From Elusimicrobiota bacterium (lineage in GTDB: Bacteria > Elusimicrobiota > Elusimicrobia > F11), in assembly GCA_003140895.1 (NCBI GenBank), contig PLLH01000036.1:9929-65260 (forward strand): a DNA stretch of 55,332 nt. Direction: 5' to 3'. The first letter of the stretch is position 1, and each line of letters starts with the position of its first letter. This document shows positions 7,914-16,127 of the stretch, one piece after another. The notes under the pieces are model-generated. The model searched no databases, had not been told where the DNA came from, and saw only the letters and a program-made list of their open reading frames with translations. The translations under genes were made by a program, and so were the position numbers.

Positions 7914-10550
7914 TTGCCGGATTCGCTCCCGCCAAGGAACAAATCTTCACCATGTGCCGGCTCCGCCACTCAATCAAAACAATGCGAGGACAGAGACATT
8001 AAACGAAACAGTGATCACCATAGAACCGTTTCCCGATGGCCTTGGCTATTCGCGCTGACGGTTTTCTGCGTTCTCGCCAGCCGCGCCTCCTCATTCGCTG
8101 AGGATAAAGGAGTCGTTGCCTCTTCTGAAACGGCGCCGGTTGTGGAAACGTCGACGAGCGCTCCCAGCGTGGCCACATCTTCGGGCTCCATTAGACAAGC
8201 TCCCAAACCGGCGGAACCGCCTTCCTCCAAAACTAATTTATGGGATTCCATCGGGGATATTCAGTTCGTTGGGAATACGATCAACAAGTCGAAAGCCCTC
8301 GAGCGGAAAATCAAATCCCGGCGGCGTCAGCCTCTCGACCAGAAAAAATTGAACGACGACGTTAAAGTCCTGTTTGAAACGGGCTTTTTCGATGACGTCT
8401 CAGTGGAAGTCACGCCTCTGGGGACAAAGGATTCAAAAAAACGCCCCTTAAACCTCGTTACATTTAAAGTCAGCGAACGCCCCATCATCAAACGAATTGA
8501 TTACAAAGGGAATAAGAAAATTCGCTCCGGCTCGTTCCAGGACAAAGTGAAATCGGAAGAAGGCGCTCCGTATGACCGCGTCAAAGCATCGCTGGATGAA
8601 CGGTCTATTCTCGAATACTACAGAGACGAAGGGTATGCCAGCGCCCAAGTGGATCATTACACCTCCGTCGACCCCAAAAATAAAAAATTGATTTTGACCT
8701 TCTTTATAACGGAAGGGGAACGCACCATGGTGGGGTCCGTGCAAATCCACGGCACGAAACGATTTACAGAGAAAAAAATTATCGGGGAAATGAAAACGCG
8801 GCGGAAAAAAGTCTTTAAGTCCGAAGTCCTGAGAACCGACATGGAAGCCATCGAGTCGTTCTATAAAAACAGAGGACACCTGGATGTGACGGTTTCCAGC
8901 CCCACCATTTCCATCGACACCCAAAAAAATCAGGCTTCCATTGACATCGCCATCAATGAAGGACCCCGCTACGAAGTGGGAAACATCAAGTTTGCCGGGT
9001 ACACCATCTTCTCGGAAAAAGAACTCAGGAAAGCCTTGTCCATCAAACCGCACCAGCAATTCAAACAAGACAAACTGAATGAATCGGTGGCGAACATTTC
9101 TTCGCTGTACGCCGACAAAGGATATCTCCGAACGGAAGTGAAACCCGAACCCAAGAGGGATGAAAAAGCGGGGAAAGTCGATTTTGACATTACGATCAAC
9201 GAAAGCTCCGTTGTCTACGTCGACGGGGTTTACATTGACGGGAACACCTACACCCGCGAATACGTTGTCAAACGCGAGGTTCTTCTAAAGCCGGGAGATA
9301 TCTTCTCGGCGAGCCGGATGCGCCGCTCCGTCGAAAAAATCTATAATTTGGGATTCCTTGAAGACGTCCAGGTGGACGTGCAGCAGCCGCGGTCTCCCGA
9401 TCTTGCCGACCTCATCTTTTCCGTCAAGGAAGGCAAACCCGGCGTTCTCTCGGCCGGAGCCGGATTTTCCAGCGTCGACCGGTTTGTCGGAAACGTCTCT
9501 GTTTCACACACGAACCTCTTCGGCCGGGGCCAGAAGATGGACGTTTCCTATGAATTCGGCGCGCGCCGGCAAAATTTTGACGTCGGCTGGACCGACCCCT
9601 GGTTTTTGGGCTATCGAATGTCCGGAGGTCTTGATCTTTTCAACAGCGTGCGCGTGCTGGACTATCCCAATTACCCCAGTTCGTACCAGCAAAAAAGACG
9701 GGGAGCTTCGGCTCGGCTCGGGCCCCGGCTCAATGAAAACCTAGGGTTGCTCTTTACCTACACCTTGCAAACAACGGAAGTATATGGAGTTGAAGCGCAA
9801 ATCAAACAGGACTTATTTCCGACCTTCGGCATTCCGAAAGAGCAGGCGCTTCAAACGGATTCCGTTAAGCAAATTAAATCCAGCGTCATCTCTGAAATCG
9901 CCATGGACACGCGCGACAACAGTTTTGACGCGACCCGAGGGGGACGCCAGTCGGCGTCGGTTGAAGTGTCAGGCGGCCCTTTTGGCGGCGACATCAATTT
10001 CGTGAAACCGCAACTTTCATCTTCTTGGTTCTTCCCAACGTTTTGGAAGTTTGTCTTTTCCGTCAGCGGTCGAGCCGCTTGGGTCAACGCGTTTTCTCCG
10101 TCTAAAGACGTGTCTTCATCGGAACGGTTCTTTTTGGGAGGGGCCGATACCATTCGGGGATACAACACCAACTCCATCGTCCCCCGAACGTATCAATACA
10201 ACGCGAACGGAGGCGTGGACGTCAGCCAAATTCCGGGGCGGATCTTTACTCTGTTTAACGCGGAATATAAATTCCCGATCGTCCAGGAAAACAACCGGAC
10301 CATTTTCCAGGGAGCCTTCTTTTTGGATGTGGGAGGCAGCTGGCTTCGAACAGAAGATATAAAATTCACCACCGGCGGATTGGATAGCCGGATGAAAGCG
10401 GGAGCCGGGTTTGGTTTCCGGTTTAAGACGCCCGTTTTCCCGATCCGGCTTGACTTCGCTATTCCGTTGACGCCGCGGGATACGGACAACACGCGGCAAG
10501 GCGATTCGCGTTCGATCCAGCCGTACTTCACTTTTGGAAACGTCTTTTGA
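7914..10550 (+). CDS. bamA: Outer-membrane protein assembly factor BamA
   Basis: BamA is the Omp85 beta-barrel that inserts outer-membrane proteins. A hydrophobic signal segment (WLFALTVFCVLASRASSFA) is followed by a linker. A series of POTRA domains spans roughly residues 115-510 (IQFVGNTINKSKALERK, RPIIKRIDYKGNKKI, and similar units). The C-terminal bacterial surface-antigen barrel carries FFLGGADTIRGY, the RGF/RGY-type motif of loop 6, and ends in phenylalanine as expected for the outer-membrane beta-signal. Start choice is difficult. TTG 7914 gives an unusually long 45-residue region before the signal peptide and would lie only about 4 nt from the predicted transcript start. ATT 7998 has a well-spaced GAGGA and gives a normal signal peptide. 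No in-frame ATG or GTG lies near. Skp follows 20 bases later. Confidence 0.95.
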   Translation: MPDSLPPRNKSSPCAGSATQSKQCEDRDIKRNSDHHRTVSRWPWLFALTVFCVLASRASSFAEDKGVVASSETAPVVETSTSAPSVATSSGSIRQAPKPAEPPSSKTNLWDSIGDIQFVGNTINKSKALERKIKSRRRQPLDQKKLNDDVKVLFETGFFDDVSVEVTPLGTKDSKKRPLNLVTFKVSERPIIKRIDYKGNKKIRSGSFQDKVKSEEGAPYDRVKASLDERSILEYYRDEGYASAQVDHYTSVDPKNKKLILTFFITEGERTMVGSVQIHGTKRFTEKKIIGEMKTRRKKVFKSEVLRTDMEAIESFYKNRGHLDVTVSSPTISIDTQKNQASIDIAINEGPRYEVGNIKFAGYTIFSEKELRKALSIKPHQQFKQDKLNESVANISSLYADKGYLRTEVKPEPKRDEKAGKVDFDITINESSVVYVDGVYIDGNTYTREYVVKREVLLKPGDIFSASRMRRSVEKIYNLGFLEDVQVDVQQPRSPDLADLIFSVKEGKPGVLSAGAGFSSVDRFVGNVSVSHTNLFGRGQKMDVSYEFGARRQNFDVGWTDPWFLGYRMSGGLDLFNSVRVLDYPNYPSSYQQKRRGASARLGPRLNENLGLLFTYTLQTTEVYGVEAQIKQDLFPTFGIPKEQALQTDSVKQIKSSVISEIAMDTRDNSFDATRGGRQSASVEVSGGPFGGDINFVKPQLSSSWFFPTFWKFVFSVSGRAAWVNAFSPSKDVSSSERFFLGGADTIRGYNTNSIVPRTYQYNANGGVDVSQIPGRIFTLFNAEYKFPIVQENNRTIFQGAFFLDVGGSWLRTEDIKFTTGGLDSRMKAGAGFGFRFKTPVFPIRLDFAIPLTPRDTDNTRQGDSRSIQPYFTFGNVF
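7952..8002 (+). other. Possible leader ORF (16 codons) ending on the bamA start region
   Basis: An ATG at 7952 opens a 16-codon frame that ends with TAA at 8000-8002. An AAGGA lies upstream at 7934-7938. The stop codon overlaps an ATT at 7998-8000 that is in frame with bamA and has GAGGA seven bases before it (7986-7990). This arrangement would suit translational coupling. It is suggestive only, since no conservation data are available. Confidence 0.3.
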
Positions 10551-10570
10551 GGAGAGGAGGACATCGCACA

Positions 10571-11185
10571 GTGACAATCAAAAAAACAGTCTATGGTTTG
10601 TGCCTCATCGGGTTGGGATGGGTGTCCCAATCGCCGGCTCTTGAAATCCCGCTTTCCGGAGGAACCGCTCAAGGAGGCGGAGCCGTCAACATCGGCTATG
10701 TTGACATGGAAAAAATATTTCAACTCTACCCCCAAACGCAAATCGCCAAAGAAGATTACGTCAAAAAGCTCAAAAAAATGAGGGAAGATCTCGCCGCCAA
10801 AGAAACGGCCGTTCAAAATTTAAAAGAACGTATCGCCGTCTTGGAATCAACCCTGAGGAGTTCGGGCGCCGCCAAAGACGCGGCGATTCAATCTTCCTCG
10901 GACACCGCCGCCGCTCCAAGCGAACCGGGATCCATCGCCTCCATGAAAAAGGATCTCGAGACCCTGTTGGTGGAAAATGAAGAAGCCCGCAAACACGCCG
11001 CCGACGAACTGATCGCTTTTGAGAAAAGGCAAAGCCAGGTTATTTTGGGAAAGATTTACGCCGGGCTCAAAGAGCTGGCCGAAGACGAACAAGTGACGTT
11101 GGTCGTCGATAAAACAAGCATTCTGTTCGGATCCGCCTCTATTGATCTGACCGACAAACTCCTCAGTCGTGTTCGAGGGTATTAA
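10571..11185 (+). CDS. skp: OmpH/Skp-family periplasmic chaperone
   Basis: Skp holds unfolded outer-membrane proteins in the periplasm for delivery to BamA. The protein (about 204 aa) has an N-terminal signal peptide (IKKTVYGLCLIGLGWVSQSPALE). The family opening IGYVDMEKIFQ follows, then a long charged helical coiled-coil region (residues about 60-170), and a short beta tail that returns to the head domain (VTLVVDKTSILFG). The GTG at 10571 is chosen because a GAGGAGG lies about nine bases upstream; a TTG at 10547 in the same frame would overlap bamA and the ribosome site. The gene directly follows bamA, and lpxD starts on the base after its stop. The coiled coil is longer than in E. coli Skp and includes a low-complexity Ala/Ser segment. 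Confidence 0.88.
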   Translation: MTIKKTVYGLCLIGLGWVSQSPALEIPLSGGTAQGGGAVNIGYVDMEKIFQLYPQTQIAKEDYVKKLKKMREDLAAKETAVQNLKERIAVLESTLRSSGAAKDAAIQSSSDTAAAPSEPGSIASMKKDLETLLVENEEARKHAADELIAFEKRQSQVILGKIYAGLKELAEDEQVTLVVDKTSILFGSASIDLTDKLLSRVRGY

Positions 11186-12208
11186 ATGCAATTGACGGTC
11201 AATCAAATCAGCCAACTTGTTCAAGGCCGCGTCGCGGGAGACGGCGCGCGCCTCATTCGGGGCGTGGCCGGCCTCGAGGAAGCCAAAAACGACGACATCA
11301 CGTTTTTGAAAGACGCCAAACATCAAAAGAAATTTGCGTCGACAAACGCGGGAGCCGTGCTGGTGCCGGCGGGAACGGAGTCCCATGGGAAAACAGTGAT
11401 CGAAGTGGCCAACCCGCAGGCGGCGTTTGTCCGGGTTCTGGAAGAAATTGAAAAAGAAAAAAAAACCATCCGGAAGGGGATTCATCCCCAGGCGTTTATT
11501 TCTCCTTCGGCCCATATTGGGAGTGACGTGAACATCGGCCCCTTTTGCATTGTTGAAGACGAAGCCGTGGTCTCCGACGGCGCCACCCTCATCGGACACG
11601 TCTATGTCGGCCCCCGCGCCAAAGTGGGGAAAAACACCCTCCTTTATCCTCACGTCGTTCTCCGTGAAGAAGTGGTTGTCGGGGAACGGTGCATCATTCA
11701 CGCGGGAGCCGTGATCGGCTCCGATGGCTACGGGTTCTATTTCGCGAAAGGGAAGCACAACAAGATTCCGCAGGTCGGCACCGTGATCATCGAGGATGAC
11801 GTGGAAATCGGATCCTGCACCACCATCGACCGGGCCACGACAGGAGCGACCGTCATTCAGCATGGAACGAAAATCGACAATCTCGTGCAAATCGCCCACA
11901 ACGTGGAAGTGGGACCTCATTCGCTGCTCGTGGCGCAATCCGGCGTCGCCGGCTCATCCAAGCTGGGGGGAGGCGTCGTTCTCGCCGGCCAAGTCGGCGT
12001 GGCCGACCACGTCACCATCGGCGACGGCGCCCAAATCGGCGCTCAATCGGGCATCAAAGAAGACGTGAAGCCCGGAGCGGTGATGTTCGGATCCCCGGCG
12101 CAACCTTTGCAGGAAACGATTAAACAAATGCTCCTCGTCAAACGCTTGCCGGAACTTTTTAAGGAAATTAAAAAACTAAAAGAGCTGCTTGTTCATGGAA
12201 CAAAATAA
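11186..12208 (+). CDS. lpxD: UDP-3-O-(3-hydroxyacyl)glucosamine N-acyltransferase LpxD
   Basis: LpxD adds the second hydroxyacyl chain, from acyl-ACP, to the 2-amino group of UDP-3-O-acyl-glucosamine, the third step of lipid A synthesis. The 340-aa length is normal. The N-terminal uridine-binding domain (residues 1-100) leads into a left-handed beta-helix made of hexapeptide repeats (IGSDVNIGPF and onward). The catalytic histidine lies in the IAHNVEVG segment (about residue 238). The conserved GSDGYGF loop is present. The C-terminal helix (KQMLLVKRLPELFKEIKKLKEL) is of the type that binds ACP. The ATG begins on the base after the skp stop and the 3' end overlaps lpxC by 14 bases, so the genes are probably translationally coupled. 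Confidence 0.96.
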   Translation: MQLTVNQISQLVQGRVAGDGARLIRGVAGLEEAKNDDITFLKDAKHQKKFASTNAGAVLVPAGTESHGKTVIEVANPQAAFVRVLEEIEKEKKTIRKGIHPQAFISPSAHIGSDVNIGPFCIVEDEAVVSDGATLIGHVYVGPRAKVGKNTLLYPHVVLREEVVVGERCIIHAGAVIGSDGYGFYFAKGKHNKIPQVGTVIIEDDVEIGSCTTIDRATTGATVIQHGTKIDNLVQIAHNVEVGPHSLLVAQSGVAGSSKLGGGVVLAGQVGVADHVTIGDGAQIGAQSGIKEDVKPGAVMFGSPAQPLQETIKQMLLVKRLPELFKEIKKLKELLVHGTK

Positions 12209-13046
12209 CCGTCAACAAACCATCCGGAAGGAAACCCTCATTAAGGGAGTCGGCCTGCACACGGGACGAAAGTGCCGCGCTCTTTTTAAACCCGCCCCGG
12301 AAAATTCCGGCATCAAATTTATCCGCGTTGATCTTCCCGGGCGCCCCGTGTTGGAAGCGACGCTAAAAAATGTCGTCGATATTATTCGAGGAACGACCTT
12401 GGGGATTAACGATGAGGTGCGCGTTTACACCATCGAACACGTTTTGTCCGCTTTAAACGGCCTCCAGATTGACAACCTCACGATCGAATTGGATGACAAC
12501 GAACCTCCCGTCGCCGACGGAAGCGCCCAAGAATTCGTCAAAGCCTTGCGGGAGTGCGGCGTTGTCGAACAAAACGCCCAAAAAAACATTCTTAAAATTG
12601 AAACGCCGTTGGAATACACGGCGAATCAAACACTCATCCGCATCGATCCCTCGGACACATTCGAAATCGACTGTGAAATCACCTACGACCACCCCATGAT
12701 CAAACAACAACGGTTCGTTTTCCGTCGAGGCGATGACTACCCCAAGGAAATCGCTCCGGCCCGCACGTTTTGTTTTGACTATGAAATTGAAGCTCTCAAA
12801 AAAAAAGGGTTGGCCAAGGGCGGATCCCTGGACAACGCCATCGTTATTGGTCCCGACGGGATTTACAATCCGGAGTTTAAACTCCGATTCGACAACGAGT
12901 TCGTCCGCCATAAGACGCTGGATCTCATGGGAGACCTTATGCTGCTCGGGCAGCCACTCCAAGGAAAAATCACAGCCAAGCGGTGTGGACACGGGCACAA
13001 CATAAAATTTATCGAAAAACTGATGGAACAATTGAGAGGAGAATGA
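12195..13046 (+). CDS. lpxC: UDP-3-O-acyl-N-acetylglucosamine deacetylase LpxC
   Basis: LpxC is the zinc amidase that removes the N-acetyl group from UDP-3-O-acyl-GlcNAc, the committed step of lipid A synthesis. The 283-aa protein has the N-terminal LIKGVGLHTG motif. The first zinc histidine is in YTIEHVLSAL (His82), the second zinc site in HKTLDLMGDLMLLG, and the catalytic histidine in the GHGHN motif near the C terminus. ATG 12195 is used; a TTG two codons upstream is less likely. The start lies inside the end of lpxD. In several phyla LpxC is fused to FabZ. Here the two are separate genes with a single base between them. Confidence 0.96.
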   Translation: MEQNNRQQTIRKETLIKGVGLHTGRKCRALFKPAPENSGIKFIRVDLPGRPVLEATLKNVVDIIRGTTLGINDEVRVYTIEHVLSALNGLQIDNLTIELDDNEPPVADGSAQEFVKALRECGVVEQNAQKNILKIETPLEYTANQTLIRIDPSDTFEIDCEITYDHPMIKQQRFVFRRGDDYPKEIAPARTFCFDYEIEALKKKGLAKGGSLDNAIVIGPDGIYNPEFKLRFDNEFVRHKTLDLMGDLMLLGQPLQGKITAKRCGHGHNIKFIEKLMEQLRGE

Positions 13047-13047
13047 A

Positions 13048-13521
13048 ATGGAAACTCTTGAACAACAAGCGGTCCCTGTCCGGCGTCTCGATGTCCTTAA
13101 AATCATGGAAGCCATTCCCCATCGGTTTCCTTTTTTGCTCGTCGACCGAGTCGATATCATGGAAGAAGGGAAAAAAGCCATCGGGCGAAAGTGCGTCACA
13201 ATAAACGAGCCGTTTTTCCAAGGCCATTTTCCCGGCTTTCCGATCATGCCGGGCGTCTTGATTGTCGAAGCGTTGGCCCAAACCGCCTGCGCTCTCATGT
13301 TTTCTCGTGATGAAATGAAGGGAAAACTCGCTTTTTTCATGGGGCTTGAAGAAATCAAATTCAGGAAACCCGTCGTTCCAGGGGACGTTCTGGAACTCCA
13401 CATCGAAATGATTAGGTCCGGTTCCCGCGCGGGAAAAGCCAAGGGGATCGCTCAAGTCAACGGCGAAGTGGCCACGGAAGGCGTTTTTTCTTTCGCCATC
13501 ACCGACCGGACGGCCAAATAA
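13048..13521 (+). CDS. fabZ: 3-hydroxyacyl-ACP dehydratase FabZ
   Basis: FabZ dehydrates beta-hydroxyacyl-ACP in fatty-acid elongation and competes with LpxA and LpxD for the same substrate, which explains its place in lipid A operons. The 157-aa hotdog-fold protein begins its core with IMEAIPHRFPFLLVDRV. It carries the catalytic histidine in GHFPGFPIMPGVL and the catalytic glutamate in IVEALAQTA. A GAGAGGAGAAT just before the ATG is a good ribosome site. It starts two bases after the lpxC stop and is followed four bases later by lpxA. The rest of the elongation genes are near 45-49 kb. Confidence 0.95.
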   Translation: METLEQQAVPVRRLDVLKIMEAIPHRFPFLLVDRVDIMEEGKKAIGRKCVTINEPFFQGHFPGFPIMPGVLIVEALAQTACALMFSRDEMKGKLAFFMGLEEIKFRKPVVPGDVLELHIEMIRSGSRAGKAKGIAQVNGEVATEGVFSFAITDRTAK

Positions 13522-13525
13522 CGCG

Positions 13526-14335
13526 ATGATTCATTCAACCGCCATCATTCATCCAAGCGCCAAGATCGGAAGCGGCGTCACCATCGATGCCTACGCGATC
13601 ATAGGTCCCGATGTGATCTTAGGCGATAAATGCCACATTCAATCGCACGCCATCCTTGAATACACGGATCTGGGAGCGGAATCGATTGTCTTTCCTCACG
13701 CCTCGATCGGACTTCCGCCTCAACATCTCAAATACAAAGGGGAACCGACGCGAGTCAAAACCGGGGAACGTTGCACGTTCCGCGAAAGCGTCACGGTTCA
13801 TCGCGGGACGGCCTTGGACCAGAGCCTTACCTCCATCGGGAACGACTGTTATTTCATGGCGCTCTCGCACGTCGCTCACGACTGCCGGATCGGGAACAAT
13901 GTCATCATGGCCAACGGCGCCCAGCTGGCGGGACATATCCACATCGAAGATTTTTGTTTTATCAGCAGCACGGTTGGGATTCACCAATTCGTGCGCATTG
14001 GAACGAGCGCTTTTATTTCAGGCGGCGCTATGGTTCCACTTGACGTGGCCCCCTTTTGCATCGCTCAAGGAGACCGGGCCCGAATCCGGGGACTCAATTT
14101 GGTGGGGCTTCGCCGCCGCGGGGTCAAGAGAGACTCCATCAAAGCCATTAAAGAAGCGTACCGGACCGTGTTCCAATCGGGACTTTCCCTGAAAGACGCG
14201 CTCGCGTCACCGGCGATGAACGTCTCGGACGAACACGTCGCTCTCTTTCGCCAATTTTTCTCCGCATCCAAACGGGGCTTTTTACGACCCGATGCCGCAT
14301 GGACGGAACAACAAGCTGAGGAGGTCCTGTCATGA
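13526..14335 (+). CDS. lpxA: Acyl-ACP--UDP-N-acetylglucosamine O-acyltransferase LpxA
   Basis: LpxA catalyses the first, reversible step of lipid A synthesis: transfer of a 3-hydroxyacyl chain to the 3-position of UDP-GlcNAc (or to an amine at that position in GlcN3N makers). The 269-aa protein is a left-handed beta-helix of hexapeptide repeats (SAKIGSGVTIDAYAIIG). The catalytic histidine is in the LSHVAHDCRIG segment. The HQFVRIG and IAQGDRARIRGLNLVGLRRRG elements that shape the acyl groove and begin the helical C-terminal domain are present. The gene overlaps lpxI by four bases (ATGA). Chain length and sugar preference cannot be read with confidence. Confidence 0.96.
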   Translation: MIHSTAIIHPSAKIGSGVTIDAYAIIGPDVILGDKCHIQSHAILEYTDLGAESIVFPHASIGLPPQHLKYKGEPTRVKTGERCTFRESVTVHRGTALDQSLTSIGNDCYFMALSHVAHDCRIGNNVIMANGAQLAGHIHIEDFCFISSTVGIHQFVRIGTSAFISGGAMVPLDVAPFCIAQGDRARIRGLNLVGLRRRGVKRDSIKAIKEAYRTVFQSGLSLKDALASPAMNVSDEHVALFRQFFSASKRGFLRPDAAWTEQQAEEVLS

Positions 14336-15150
14336 TCCCATTGGGACTCTTGGCGGGGAACGGCCGGTTCCCGTTTCTCGTCGCGCAAGAAGCTCGGAAA
14401 CAAGGGCGGCGCGTTATCGCCATCGCCTTTAACGAAGACGCCGACCCGGCGTTGGAACAGGTCGTCGACCGGATTCACTGGGTTTTCGTCGGACAGATGA
14501 ACAAATGGATTCAAATCCTCTTGTCTGAAGGAGTGGAAGAAGTGGTCATGGCCGGTTCCGTTCGCCACAGCAACATGTATCAGGATCTCAAAAAATTTCA
14601 TCCGGACGTGCGGGCGCTGAAACTCTTTTGGAAACTTCAAGACCGCAAAGCCGATACCATACTGGGAACCGTGGCCGACGAGTTGGCGAAATCCGGCCTC
14701 AGGTTGCTGCCCTCCATCACGTATCTCAATCACTGTTTGGCTCCCGAAGGCGTTCTAACGAAACGGAAACCGAACGCCATGGAACGGGGGGACATTCAAT
14801 TCGGATTCAAGCTGGCGAAATCCATGGCCGGCCTGGACATCGGTCAGACCGTGTGCGTGAAAAACAAGGCCGTCATCGCGGTGGAAGCGATGGAAGGAAC
14901 GGACCGGTGCATCCAACGCGCCGGCGAAATGGCCAAAGGCGATTTTACCGTCGTGAAAGTCTCAAAACCAAAACAGGACCTTCGGTTCGACGTGCCGGTG
15001 ATTGGCCTTAGCACCATTGAGAATTTTCAAGAAGCCGGCGGCGGCGTGCTGGCCATCGAAGCGGGCAAAACGCTCATCCTGGACCGGGAAAAACTGATTC
15101 AGTGGGCGGACAGCGAAAAAATATCTATCGTGGGGACCAACGACAAATGA
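14332..15150 (+). CDS. lpxI: UDP-2,3-diacylglucosamine pyrophosphatase LpxI
   Basis: LpxI hydrolyses UDP-2,3-diacylglucosamine to lipid X and UMP. It replaces the unrelated LpxH in many phyla, and no lpxH is present here. The 272-aa protein has the N-terminal domain opening LGLLAGNGRFPFLVAQEA. The C-terminal catalytic DUF1009 domain includes AMEGTDRCIQRAG and the aspartate-bearing QDLRFDVPVIGLSTI. It overlaps lpxA upstream and the oxidoreductase downstream, each by an ATGA, so the lipid A genes appear to be one translation-coupled operon. Confidence 0.95.
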   Translation: MIPLGLLAGNGRFPFLVAQEARKQGRRVIAIAFNEDADPALEQVVDRIHWVFVGQMNKWIQILLSEGVEEVVMAGSVRHSNMYQDLKKFHPDVRALKLFWKLQDRKADTILGTVADELAKSGLRLLPSITYLNHCLAPEGVLTKRKPNAMERGDIQFGFKLAKSMAGLDIGQTVCVKNKAVIAVEAMEGTDRCIQRAGEMAKGDFTVVKVSKPKQDLRFDVPVIGLSTIENFQEAGGGVLAIEAGKTLILDREKLIQWADSEKISIVGTNDK

Positions 15151-16127
15151 AAATCGGAGTGATCGGCGTCGGACATTTAGGCCAGCACCACGTCAAACAC
15201 CTGGTGAAAATGGAGGGGGTGGACTTTGTCGGTTTGTTCGACTCCAATCCCCACCAGGCGGATGACATCGCTCGAACCTATAAAACCAAGGCGTTTCATT
15301 CACTCGAAGAACTGGTCAAAAATTGCACCGCGGTCACCATTGCCGTTCCAACGCCAACCCACTTTCAAGTGGCCCGCTATTGCCTTCAAAAGAGCGTCCA
15401 TTGTCTCGTTGAAAAACCGCTCACGACGACCGTCGAAGAAGCCGAAGAACTGATCGATATCGCCCAGAAAAACGGGCTCATCTTGCAGGTCGGCCACATC
15501 GAACGATTCAATCCGGCCGTGGTCGAAATGACGAAATACGTCAACAAACCCGCCTTCATTGAAGTCAGCCGCCTCGGCCCCTACGATCCGCGGGTGTCCC
15601 ATGTGGGGGTGGTGTTGGATCTTATGATTCACGACTTGGACATCATCCTCAGCATGGTGAAGGAGCCGGTGGTCCGGCTGGACGCCGTCGGGGGGAAAGT
15701 GATCAGCGACAACGAAGACATCGTGAAAGCCACCATCCATTTTAAAGGCGGTTGCCGGGCGGACCTTTCCGCCAGCCGTGTGACGCTCAAAAAATACAGA
15801 AAAATTCGAGTTTTTCAACAGGAGTCGTATCTCTCGCTTGATTACTCCGAACGCAGCCTCAAAATTTTCAAGCGTAAAGGCACGGTGATGAACTCGCTCC
15901 GGGACATTGAAATTATTCGTCCGCGCCTTGAAAAATACGACGCGCTCCAACGCGAACTCTCCCATTTTGTCCAGTGCGTCAAAAGCGGGAAAACCCCTCT
16001 CGTCAGCGGTGAACACGGGAGGGACGCCCTGGAGCTCGCGATGGAAATCCTGAAAAACATGGCCTTGCATGAGGTCCCGAATCCGGCCCCCGTCAATCTC
16101 AAAAAACAACAACCGGTGAATTCATGA
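15147..16127 (+). CDS. Gfo/Idh/MocA-family NAD(P)-dependent sugar oxidoreductase (possibly GnnA-like)
   Basis: This 326-aa protein has a Rossmann nucleotide-binding start (KIGVIGVGHLGQHH) and the family EKP motif (residues 89-91). The GHIERFNPAV segment and the conserved C-terminal domain histidines (DLMIHDLDI) follow. The ATG at 15147 overlaps the lpxI stop and sits at the usual ATGA junction; an upstream in-frame start at 15102 would lie deep in lpxI. Members of this family are often found in lpx operons. In Acidithiobacillus and Leptospira, GnnA oxidises the 3-OH of UDP-GlcNAc before GnnB aminates it to give amide-linked lipid A. No GnnB-like aminotransferase is in this window. The family is certain; the lipid A role is inferred from context. 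Confidence 0.85.
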   Translation: MKIGVIGVGHLGQHHVKHLVKMEGVDFVGLFDSNPHQADDIARTYKTKAFHSLEELVKNCTAVTIAVPTPTHFQVARYCLQKSVHCLVEKPLTTTVEEAEELIDIAQKNGLILQVGHIERFNPAVVEMTKYVNKPAFIEVSRLGPYDPRVSHVGVVLDLMIHDLDIILSMVKEPVVRLDAVGGKVISDNEDIVKATIHFKGGCRADLSASRVTLKKYRKIRVFQQESYLSLDYSERSLKIFKRKGTVMNSLRDIEIIRPRLEKYDALQRELSHFVQCVKSGKTPLVSGEHGRDALELAMEILKNMALHEVPNPAPVNLKKQQPVNS

